A DNA stretch of 6,344 bases from Pseudomonadota bacterium (GTDB taxonomy: Bacteria; Pseudomonadota; Gammaproteobacteria; Steroidobacterales; Steroidobacteraceae), in NCBI GenBank assembly GCA_021792815.1, contig JAJYTX010000180.1:1-6344 (forward strand), in the 5' to 3' direction. The notes beneath the pieces are model-generated. The model did no database searches and was not told where the DNA came from. It was given only the letters and a program-made list of their open reading frames with translations. Below are positions 1 to 5,273 of the stretch, in pieces. Both the position numbers and the translations under genes were made by a program. How positions within the stretch are numbered: the stretch's first letter is position 1; each line of letters opens with the position of its first letter.

Positions 1-265
1 CCTTGCGAATGTGGCTTTTGGCGATGTGCTCGATTGTCACTCCGGCGTCCGCCGCTACCGATGCCGCGCGGTCTCGCACGCGATCCCGCAGCCGCATCGC
101 GAACTGGGGGTAGTCGAAGATGCGGATACCCATGGCATGGAGATACCGGGTCATTCCGTCCGCATAGCAAACCCCGGGCAGTGTTCCGGTGATCACGATG
201 CGGTCGTAGCACGACAGCACCCCGGCGATCCGATCGTCGTAGCGCTCCGTCAAAGATTGGCTCAT
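1..265 (-). CDS. N-terminal part of an uncharacterised conserved protein (runs off window)
   Basis: The reverse strand opens with ATG at 265, preceded by a strong ribosome-binding site (GGGAGG, four bases before the ATG), and reads without a stop for 88 codons to the window edge. It begins MSQSLTERYDDRIAGVLSCY and continues with the segments VITGTLPGVCYADGMTRYL, IRIFDYPQFA and IEHIAKSHIRK. From memory this matches a widespread proteobacterial family of roughly 450-500 residues, often present in several copies per genome and sometimes annotated as a MarR-type regulator on weak grounds. I see no helix-turn-helix in the visible part and assign no function. It is separated from the CFA synthase gene by about 200 bases and has its own strong ribosome-binding site, so it is probably a separate unit. 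Its multi-copy habit and the direct repeats upstream could mean a mobile origin, which is inference. Confidence 0.75.
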   Translation of the reverse strand, partial: MSQSLTERYDDRIAGVLSCYDRIVITGTLPGVCYADGMTRYLHAMGIRIFDYPQFAMRLRDRVRDRAASVAADAGVTIEHIAKSHIRK

Positions 266-394
266 GTCGCCTCCCAGGATGACACCCTCGCGGGGGAAGA
301 CTACACCAGACCTGTTGGTTCCGGCTTTGCCGGGTTAGGTTGATGGAAAAGGGCCGCATCCTGCGCGAGGGAGTGACCTCCGACCCATGCCTGG

Positions 395-438
395 GAAGCC
401 CATAAAATTCCGCGATCAGAAGCCCATCAAATACCGTG
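395..438. repeat. Two imperfect 20-bp direct repeats, 24-bp period
   Basis: On the plus strand, 395-414 and 419-438 share GAAGCCCAT followed by an A-rich stretch and CCG, with 17 of 20 positions identical and four bases between the copies. They stand out as an AT-richer patch in GC-rich surroundings. The spacing is about two helical turns, so a protein bound to both would sit near the same face. They could be operator half-sites for the gene starting at 265, or binding sites at the end of a mobile element. Neither idea can be tested from this window. Confidence 0.5.
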
Positions 439-449
439 TTCAGGCTCAC

Positions 450-467
450 GCGCCGGCTCGGCGGCGC
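450..467 (-). terminator. GC hairpin after CFA synthase (weak terminator candidate)
   Basis: Perfect 6-bp arms GCGCCG/CGGCGC enclose a six-base loop, starting six bases beyond the CFA synthase stop codon. No T-run follows in the direction of transcription, so this is not a textbook intrinsic terminator. It may mark the operon end with Rho help or protect the 3' end. Confidence 0.3.
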
Positions 468-472
468 CCGCG

Positions 473-1759
473 CTATGCCGAGTCCGCGACCGCGTGGCGA
501 CCCTCCGCCGCGTCTTCCCGGACGTCGATGTAATCCCGAGTGAGCGGCACCGCATCGACGGATCTGGCCAGCTGCAACTGGAACACCATCAGCCCGTCAT
601 GGCGGAAGCTCATCTCGCTGGCTGCCAGGTAGAACATCCACATCCGGCAGAACCGTTCCCCGTATTTCTCGCGGATCGCGTCGAGATTGGCGGTGAACCG
701 CGCGCGCCAGTGCCGCAGGGTCTCGGCGTAGTGCAGACGCAGGATCTCGACATCCGTCACCCACAGGCCGGCGCGTTCGACCACCGGCAGCACTTCCGAC
801 AGCGCCGGCACGTAACCGCCGGGGAAGATGTATTTACGGATCCAGGCGCTGGTTACGCCCGGGCCGTCCATCCGGCCGATGGAGTGGATCACCGCCACCC
901 CGTCCTCGGTCAGCAGGCCGGCGATCTTGTCGAAGAACGCCTGATAATAGGGTGTTCCGACATGCTCGAACATGCCAACCGAGACGATCCGATCGAACCG
1001 CCCCGTAAGCGAGCGATAATCCGCCAGCGCGAAACCAACCCGATGATCCAGTTCCTCGGCCTCGGCACGCCGCCGCGCGACCGCCAGCTGTTCGGCCGAC
1101 AGGGTGATCCCGGTCACCTGGCCCTGCCCGGCACGTGCCAGAGTCAGGGCCAGTCCGCCCCAGCCGCAGCCGATATCGAGCACGCGCTGGCCCGCCCGCA
1201 GCAGCAGCTTCGCGGCGAGATGCGCCTTCTTGGCCTCCTGCGCCTGTTCCAACGTGAGGTCCGGGGTCGCGAAGTAGGCGCAGGAATACTGCCGGTCCGC
1301 GTCGAGGAAGTTGACATAGAGCAGATCCGAAAGATCGTAATGCGCCGCCACGTTGCGCCGCGCCCGCGCTCCGGAATTGGCCTGGTGCACCCGGTGCAGT
1401 AGCCTGCGCAGGCCCCGCCTGAGTAGGTTCCGCCGGGACGGGCCGCCGGTATTGCGCAGGCCGATCTCGAGCAGATCCTCAAGCCGGCCCTGCTCGATGG
1501 TGAGCGCCCCGTCCATATACGCTTCCCCGACATAGAGACCGGGCCGGAACGCGATCTTCCAGGCGGTGCGGCGATCCCGCAGCCGCACCACCACATCGAG
1601 ATGCGGCGCATCGGGCGGGACAGTGCCGAAGCTGTGCTCGCGCGGGCCGGGACCGAGCACCGTCAACCGCCCGAGCCTGATCCGCCGCGCCAGCAAGCGC
1701 TCCAGAAACGTTGTCGGCTCGCGGCGTGGAAATGCTGCGAAATCATATGTTGTTGACAT
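473..1759 (-). CDS. cfa: Cyclopropane-fatty-acyl-phospholipid synthase
   Basis: This enzyme transfers a methylene group from S-adenosylmethionine to the cis double bond of unsaturated phospholipid acyl chains, acting at the inner face of the membrane; cyclopropanation is linked to acid and stress tolerance. The 428-residue protein has an N-terminal lipid-binding-type region (to about 130) and a Rossmann methyltransferase domain. The SAM motif VLDIGCGWGG is at 193-202. Residues matching the E. coli active site are present: Cys160 in QYSCAYF, Glu265 in MFEHVG, His292 in HSIG and Tyr344 in LHYAETL, so it should be active. I chose ATG 1759 because GGGGAG sits at proper spacing; an in-frame ATG at 1786 would add nine residues and has no clear site. 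The start overlaps the end of the phasin-like gene by 17 bases, suggesting translational coupling as the last gene of the operon. A paralogue of the family modifying other lipids is possible. Confidence 0.95.
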   Translation of the reverse strand: MSTTYDFAAFPRREPTTFLERLLARRIRLGRLTVLGPGPREHSFGTVPPDAPHLDVVVRLRDRRTAWKIAFRPGLYVGEAYMDGALTIEQGRLEDLLEIGLRNTGGPSRRNLLRRGLRRLLHRVHQANSGARARRNVAAHYDLSDLLYVNFLDADRQYSCAYFATPDLTLEQAQEAKKAHLAAKLLLRAGQRVLDIGCGWGGLALTLARAGQGQVTGITLSAEQLAVARRRAEAEELDHRVGFALADYRSLTGRFDRIVSVGMFEHVGTPYYQAFFDKIAGLLTEDGVAVIHSIGRMDGPGVTSAWIRKYIFPGGYVPALSEVLPVVERAGLWVTDVEILRLHYAETLRHWRARFTANLDAIREKYGERFCRMWMFYLAASEMSFRHDGLMVFQLQLARSVDAVPLTRDYIDVREDAAEGRHAVADSA

Positions 1760-2114
1760 CGTCTTTCTCCCCGCGACCATGGGCACTGAGCAAAAGGGTG
1801 GTCTCGCTCAGCGCGAGCCACATATCGATTAGCCGGCGTTGGAGCGCCATAAGTGAATCGAGCCGCCACGCCATCCACTCGCCGGTGAGCGCAACCGCCT
1901 CCCGTGGCGTCTTGCAGGCCACCAGTCGCACGCCGAGGTCGGCTTCGACCGCGCGCATCCGGCCCATCTGCTCGACCCAGGCGCGGGCCGCCTCATTGAT
2001 CCGGCGCGCCGCCTCGCTTTCGGCCGTTTCAAGGTGTGAGCGCGGATCGTTGGTCGACGGCGGCAATGCCGCACCGATTGTCGGGCTGGATGGCGGAGTG
2101 ATGTTGACGGTCAC
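1743..2114 (-). CDS. Small phasin-like helical protein
   Basis: A 123-residue protein. I chose GTG 2114 because it overlaps the GTPase stop codon in a GTGA arrangement, with CGAGG shortly upstream; an in-frame ATG at 2165 would add 17 residues but overlap the GTPase gene by 55 bases. Residues 1-30 are Pro/Ser/Thr-rich and look disordered. Residues 30-110 are predicted to be long amphipathic helices, with AARAWVEQMGRMRAVEADL, the Cys-Lys-Thr-Pro-Arg-Glu-Ala turn near 67-73, and EWMAWRLDSLMALQRRL. A helix, a Pro-Glu-Ala turn and a second helix is the layout of the Phasin_2 family, which coats polyhydroxyalkanoate granules or other hydrophobic surfaces. That likeness is by pattern, not by alignment. 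Lying between a dynamin-like GTPase and a lipid-modifying enzyme, it may work at the membrane rather than on storage granules; that is inference. No signal peptide or membrane segment is seen. Confidence 0.75.
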   Translation of the reverse strand: MTVNITPPSSPTIGAALPPSTNDPRSHLETAESEAARRINEAARAWVEQMGRMRAVEADLGVRLVACKTPREAVALTGEWMAWRLDSLMALQRRLIDMWLALSETTLLLSAHGRGEKDDVNNI

Positions 2115-3988
2115 GGCGGGCCTCGCGGGTTGTCGTGGAGCTGGATCGATGCGGAAAACGCGCATCGGGTTGAGGGAAGAAACTCCCTTGGCAGGATTGT
2201 CGCGGGCGGATTTTCTCGCGCCGCGCGCAGTGCTTGCGCGATATGGCCGAGGCGCGCCGCGATGGCTTCGCCAGCGGCGGCGGATGCCAGGAGCGTCTGC
2301 GCGCTTTTGTCCTGACGCTGGCGCGCCACCGCCATGGCCTGGCGTGTCGTGGTCACCGCGGCGTCGATTTGCGCCTCAAGCTCGCCGGCAAACCTGCCGA
2401 GGATGGCCGGAACATCCTGACGGAGCGACCAGCGCAATATCTCGACGTTGCGCACGGTCAATGCCGCGGCTTCCTCCCGAAGCTGCCGCCGCGCCCGGGC
2501 GTGCCGCTGCCGCGCCGGCAGCAGGCGTTCGATCCAACGGGTTGAGAGCCGGGCGAGCGTCTCCGTCCGACCATCGGCCACCCATGCCGTGAGGCGCGGA
2601 AGCTGGAGAGGCTCGGTTTTCCCTGCGGCCTCGATCTCGATCTGCATCACCCTCGCCGCATGCTGGCGCACTGTGCTGATCAAGGCGACGATACGATCCT
2701 GATGGCGCTGGAGCGTCTCCGCCATCGCCATCAGGATCGTATCGTTTACCGCCGCTGTGGCCGGGGCGAAGTATTTCGGCACCAGGGCCGCCAGTCGCCG
2801 GCGCGCGGACTCCACATCCTCGCCGACATTCGGCATTTCGGTGGCAGTGCCGGCCAATTGCTGGCCAACTTGTTCGGCAATGCGCGCCGCCTGTTGCTCG
2901 ATCAAATCGAGCAGGCGCGCGCGATCGCCGGCGATGCGATCTGACGCCTCGATCCGCGCCGCGGCGAGGCCCGCGATTCCGGCGTCGAACGCGGCGATCC
3001 TCTGGTCCAGCTCGGCGAGCGGCAGACGCCGCGCGCGGGCCGTGATCTCGGCTTCCAGCCGCAGCGTCGTCACGATTTCCGCCGCCTTTCCGGCGATCGC
3101 TGCAGCGAGCACGGCCGGCCCCTCCGCGTTCAACAGCGCATCCAGCGCACGCTCGATGGCCGGCAGGCCGCTTGCTTCGAGGGCGGCGCGATCACCCTCT
3201 TCACGCGCGCGAAGTGCGGCGCGGGCCGAGAGCGGGAAGGGCGTTTCCTCGCTGAGCCCGGCCTCGCCAAGAACGCGGCGCAGGAACCGGAGCGCGATGC
3301 CACGCTCCACCGGCTCAACGGTATCGATCTTGTTGAGAACGACGACGATGCGGGCCGCGTTGGCGCGGACCTTGGCGAGATAAGCGAACTCCGTCTCGGT
3401 TATCGGTGGGTCCGGTGAGACGACGAATAACGCCATGTCGCATTCAGGCAACGCGGCGATCGCGGCCTCGCTGTTGTGGCGCAAGGTCGAGCCGATACCA
3501 GGTGTGTCGATGAATGTCACGCCGCGCGCCAGCAGCGGCGCTGGCAGGCTGACCTCGACGCGCAGCAAGCTAAGCCGGTTGGCGGGGTTTTCTTCCTCTG
3601 TCACCAGGGAAACGAGTTCGGCGCGGAGCGAGGAGAGATTGGATATGGTGCGTTCGTTCTGCCGGCCATCGAGAAACTGGCACTTTACGCCGAGCGGGCC
3701 GGCGGTCAGGACGGTGGTGATGGCGGTCAGGGGCACCACGCCCATGGGCAGCACCGGCATCCCCAGCAGGGCATTGAGCAGAGAACTCTTGCCGCGTTTG
3801 AACTGCCCGACCACCGCGATCTGCAGGCGTGCTTTGGCGAGCCGATCGGCCAGCGCGCGCAAGCGGACGAGATGACGCGCCTCGGTCTCGGAAGGATGCG
3901 GCAGAGTTGCCAGAGCCTCCGTGATCAGCGCCATGACCGTGTCCGCCGGTGGCGCCGGGGCATCCGTCGCGCTTTCGTTCAAGCCCAT
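2111..3988 (-). CDS. Bacterial dynamin-like GTPase
   Basis: A 625-residue large GTPase of the dynamin superfamily, the usual size for bacterial dynamin-like proteins, which assemble on membranes and use GTP hydrolysis to remodel or fuse them. All G motifs are visible: P-loop GQFKRGKS (61-68), the switch I threonine in PLTAITT (86-92), G3 DTPG (161-164), G4 NKID (219-222) and a G5-like SAR (254-256). Residues ~295-600 are Ala/Arg/Glu-rich and helical, fitting the stalk bundle. I see no clear transmembrane helix; moderately hydrophobic helical stretches could form a membrane-binding tip. The start at ATG 3988 lies 11 bases after the upstream stop with only a weak ribosome-binding site, so coupled translation is likely; ATG 3934 is an alternative. 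Its stop overlaps the phasin-like start by four bases. The gene contains a perfect 20-bp inverted repeat at codons 416-434 that leaves the frame open. A role in membrane repair under stress is inferred from the neighbours. Confidence 0.9.
   Translation of the reverse strand: MGLNESATDAPAPPADTVMALITEALATLPHPSETEARHLVRLRALADRLAKARLQIAVVGQFKRGKSSLLNALLGMPVLPMGVVPLTAITTVLTAGPLGVKCQFLDGRQNERTISNLSSLRAELVSLVTEEENPANRLSLLRVEVSLPAPLLARGVTFIDTPGIGSTLRHNSEAAIAALPECDMALFVVSPDPPITETEFAYLAKVRANAARIVVVLNKIDTVEPVERGIALRFLRRVLGEAGLSEETPFPLSARAALRAREEGDRAALEASGLPAIERALDALLNAEGPAVLAAAIAGKAAEIVTTLRLEAEITARARRLPLAELDQRIAAFDAGIAGLAAARIEASDRIAGDRARLLDLIEQQAARIAEQVGQQLAGTATEMPNVGEDVESARRRLAALVPKYFAPATAAVNDTILMAMAETLQRHQDRIVALISTVRQHAARVMQIEIEAAGKTEPLQLPRLTAWVADGRTETLARLSTRWIERLLPARQRHARARRQLREEAAALTVRNVEILRWSLRQDVPAILGRFAGELEAQIDAAVTTTRQAMAVARQRQDKSAQTLLASAAAGEAIAARLGHIAQALRAARENPPATILPREFLPSTRCAFSASIQLHDNPRGPP
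2688..2745. repeat. Perfect 20-bp inverted repeat inside the GTPase gene
   Basis: Positions 2688-2707 (ACGATACGATCCTGATGGCG) are the exact reverse complement of 2726-2745, around an 18-base centre. In the GTPase one arm encodes roughly Asp416-Ala421 and the other Arg428-Val434. The transcript could form a 20-bp hairpin here. Such a long perfect stem is not expected by chance in a window of this size. It could be a templated-repair event, a transcript hairpin that adjusts expression, or a sequencing or assembly artefact; the reading frame is intact. Confidence 0.9.
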
Positions 3989-3999
3989 GACGGCGCGGG

Positions 4000-4743
4000 T
4001 CAGACGTCTTCAGCGTCCGCCGAATGGGAGAGGAACTGGCGCAACTTTTCCAAGGTGCGGGCCGCGATCGCCGTCCGGCGAGCACGGCGCGCCCGCCGCT
4101 CAAGAATTGTCTCGAGCCACGCGATGCGCCGCCAGTCGATCCCCGGCTCGGCACGTTCGTTGGAAATATCGCAGAGTCTGTCGAGCAGATCGATCGCCTT
4201 GTTCCAGTACCAAGCGGCGTCTTGCGGGGCTAACGCGCCAGCACATTGGATGATGAACTCCGCGGTTGCCGAGGCGATATCGATACCGGCCATCGGACCA
4301 GCCAAGATTGCCCGCATATCCGGGAGACCAGCGAATCTGGCCGCGAGCAAGGAGGCCGCGGCACGGGATTTTCTGGCCCCGCGCGACCAGAGCGGGGAAA
4401 AATCCAGACCCGTGAAATCGACGTTCATACGCGGAATGATCTCCTCATGCACCGCATGCAGGAGGAGTTCGATGCGCATATCATCGAACCTGTCTCGTGT
4501 GCCAATGATGCGCGGTGCGAACGGCTTCAATTGCTGACGAAACATCGGCGGCATGCGGTCATTGATCGGGACGGCAAAGCGGCGGATCAGCGGAGATGTA
4601 ACGCTCGGGCTATCGGAATGATTTTCACCCGCCAGCAGGGCGACGAAGGACATGATGCAGAACTTGCCGCCCCTTGGATCGCCCATTCCCTTGACCAGTT
4701 CAGTGCGTTGATAAAGCTGCTCCAGTCGCTGATTGACCAGCAT
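4000..4743 (-). CDS. Uncharacterised conserved protein, first gene of the operon
   Basis: A 247-residue protein of unknown function. ATG 4743 is chosen because AAGGAG lies at ideal spacing. Residues ~24-85 (GGKFCIMSFVALLAGE, then HSDSPSVTSPLIRRFAVPINDRMP, then LKPFAPRIIGTRD) recall, from memory, a family of short hypothetical proteins seen especially in actinobacteria, with a Cys-(Leu/Ile)-Met core, a Gly-Glu-x-x-Ser-Asp motif and a closing Leu-x-Pro-(x)n-Gly-Thr segment. Residues ~86-247 are mainly helical; the stretch around 129-170 (ASLLAARFAGLPDMRAILAG and onward) is moderately hydrophobic but not a convincing membrane span. The tail (211-225) is rich in arginine (ERRARRARR) and could bind nucleic acid or acidic lipid. 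No catalytic motif is recognised. It is 11 bases upstream of the GTPase gene and is the first full-length gene after a fluoride riboswitch. Confidence 0.85.
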   Translation of the reverse strand: MLVNQRLEQLYQRTELVKGMGDPRGGKFCIMSFVALLAGENHSDSPSVTSPLIRRFAVPINDRMPPMFRQQLKPFAPRIIGTRDRFDDMRIELLLHAVHEEIIPRMNVDFTGLDFSPLWSRGARKSRAAASLLAARFAGLPDMRAILAGPMAGIDIASATAEFIIQCAGALAPQDAAWYWNKAIDLLDRLCDISNERAEPGIDWRRIAWLETILERRARRARRTAIAARTLEKLRQFLSHSADAEDV

Positions 4744-4888
4744 GGTCGTGCTCCTTCGGTCCGACTATGGCGGATGGGTGACGGCGGTTCGGTGCCGGAT
4801 GCGCGCGGCTAAGTAACCAAAGGGGACGCGCGCGCCCGACGCGATGGGGCGATGATGCCTTCGCGAAACCGGAATTGTGATCTCTTAC

Positions 4889-4961
4889 AAAAAAGAACCA
4901 CCACGGCACGACACCTCCCATCGCATGCGCGCGACAGGGGTCATCAGCCTTGCGGCGGTTC
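4889..4961 (-). terminator. Possible riboswitch-controlled terminator (expression platform)
   Basis: GAACCGCC (4961-4954, inside the aptamer) can pair with GGUGGUUC (4902-4895), immediately followed by six U (4894-4889). Nested inside are GGC/GCC (4949-4947 with 4907-4905) and a strong hairpin whose CCUGUCGC and GCGAUGGG arms (4938-4931, 4924-4917) extend by ACC/GGU across one bulged A. Forming this structure takes the 5' strand of one aptamer helix and the 3' strand of the pseudoknot, so it cannot coexist with folded aptamer. The predicted logic is that fluoride stabilises the aptamer, blocks the terminator and turns the operon on. The same fold hides GGGAGG (4919-4914), so translational control of a short ORF is an alternative. 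The pairing is read by eye. Confidence 0.5.
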
Positions 4962-4979
4962 ACGGGGAACCCCATCCCC
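4933..4979 (-). promoter_or_regulatory. Fluoride riboswitch aptamer (crcB motif), copy 1
   Basis: The minus-strand RNA begins GGGGAUGGGGUUCCCC, continues with GAACCGCC-GCAA-GGC and ends GGCUGAUGACCCCUGUC. This matches the crcB/fluoride aptamer: a first stem (GGGG/CCCC) whose loop carries AUGGGGUU, the conserved AAC linker, a short second stem (GCC/GGC), the conserved GCUGAUG, and ACCCC that pairs back to the first loop as the pseudoknot. The fluoride ion is held by magnesium ions in this fold. It lies on the same strand as the four-gene operon, ~190 bases before its first start codon, with no fluoride exporter in between. The second copy at 5987-6034 is nearly identical at all conserved positions, differing mainly in the linker and second-stem loop. 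Confidence 0.9.
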
Positions 4980-4986
4980 GGCGTGA

Positions 4987-5007
4987 CGGCGCCCCATGAT
5001 GGCGCCG
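4987..5007 (-). repeat. GC hairpin in the operon leader
   Basis: Perfect 7-bp arms CGGCGCC/GGCGCCG (5007-5001 with 4993-4987 in RNA order) enclose a seven-base loop. It lies between the promoter-like pair and the aptamer, seven bases before the aptamer's first stem. No U-run follows, so it is not an intrinsic terminator. It may insulate the aptamer from the upstream leader or stabilise the 5' end of the transcript. Confidence 0.5.
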
Positions 5008-5041
5008 GATAACCGGCCCCGGAGACGATCACTGCCATAAG

Positions 5042-5070
5042 AGAATAGACACCGGGGGAACGGCCCACAA
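5042..5070 (-). promoter_or_regulatory. Possible promoter of the membrane operon
   Basis: TTGTGG (5070-5065), a 17-base spacer and TATTCT (5047-5042) form a plausible but not strong housekeeping promoter. Transcription would start near 5035 and include the leader hairpin and fluoride aptamer. Read-through from the Nudix gene is also possible because no terminator is seen between them. Confidence 0.4.
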
Positions 5071-5114
5071 GTGCCGCAGGCGAGGCATTCGGACAGTTGT
5101 CTCGCATCGCAACA

Positions 5115-5273
5115 TCAGCGGGATTGCTTGCCGGGCGGCGTGACATCGGGTGCGACGCCAAGCCGCGCCGCGATCGCCTCCGGCACGCCGCGGTCCGTGT
5201 GCGCGAGCGCGCGCAGGTCGACGAGCGCCTCATCCAGGGCGCTGCGGTCAGCTTGGAGATCCGGCGGCATCAT
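5115..5273 (-). CDS. Possible small ORF overlapping the Nudix gene end
   Basis: A 52-residue ORF starting at ATG 5273 (a second ATG follows at 5270) and overlapping the Nudix hydrolase end by 26 bases. It contains ADRSALDEALVDLRALAH and PEAIAARLGVAP, an acidic/helical composition with strong G/C third-position bias, which is why I keep it. No Shine-Dalgarno sequence precedes the ATG, so translation would depend on coupling to the Nudix gene. The open frame continues upstream inside the Nudix gene (to about 5348), but the sequence there looks like a shadow. It could instead be a former C-terminal tail separated by a frameshift. Function unknown. Confidence 0.4.
   Translation of the reverse strand: MMPPDLQADRSALDEALVDLRALAHTDRGVPEAIAARLGVAPDVTPPGKQSR

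Larger units (their letters stand above)
266..472. other. Intergenic region without a gene
   Basis: No convincing ORF on either strand. It holds a GC hairpin just after the CFA synthase stop (450-467), a pair of 20-bp direct repeats (395-438), and a small hairpin with CCGGC/GCCGG arms around TTT (321-333) upstream of the gene starting at 265. I see no clear -35/-10 pair for that gene. Confidence 0.6.
4744..5114. other. Regulatory intergenic region upstream of the operon
   Basis: This stretch holds no well-supported gene. In transcription order it contains a promoter-like pair (5070-5042), a GC hairpin (5007-4987), a fluoride aptamer (4979-4933), a possible terminator/anti-Shine-Dalgarno structure (4961-4889), and about 145 bases without clear features (4888-4744) up to the ribosome-binding site of the gene at 4743. 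It is too short after the aptamer to encode a CrcB-type channel. Confidence 0.75.

Noticed and set aside
494..1402. Long plus-strand ORF opposite the CFA synthase
   Set aside because: It is a shadow of the CFA synthase gene, which has complete catalytic motifs on the minus strand; the plus-strand translation shows no family features.
2115..2165. Upstream ATG (2165) as start of the phasin-like gene
   Set aside because: It would force a 55-base overlap with the GTPase gene and has no clear ribosome-binding site; the GTG at 2114 with a four-base overlap is the better start.
1711..2592. Plus-strand ORF of 293 codons
   Set aside because: Low-complexity Arg/Ala/Pro/Ser translation antisense to the phasin-like and GTPase genes, typical of a GC-rich shadow frame.
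3476..4537. Plus-strand ORF of 353 codons
   Set aside because: It lies antisense across two well-supported genes (GTPase and the 247-residue protein) and has no recognisable domain or ribosome-binding site.
4700..5233. Minus-strand ORF of 177 codons through the intergenic region
   Set aside because: It reads straight through the promoter, leader hairpin, aptamer and U-run, and its translation has no protein-like pattern; only the short ORFs starting after the Shine-Dalgarno sequence deserve a note.
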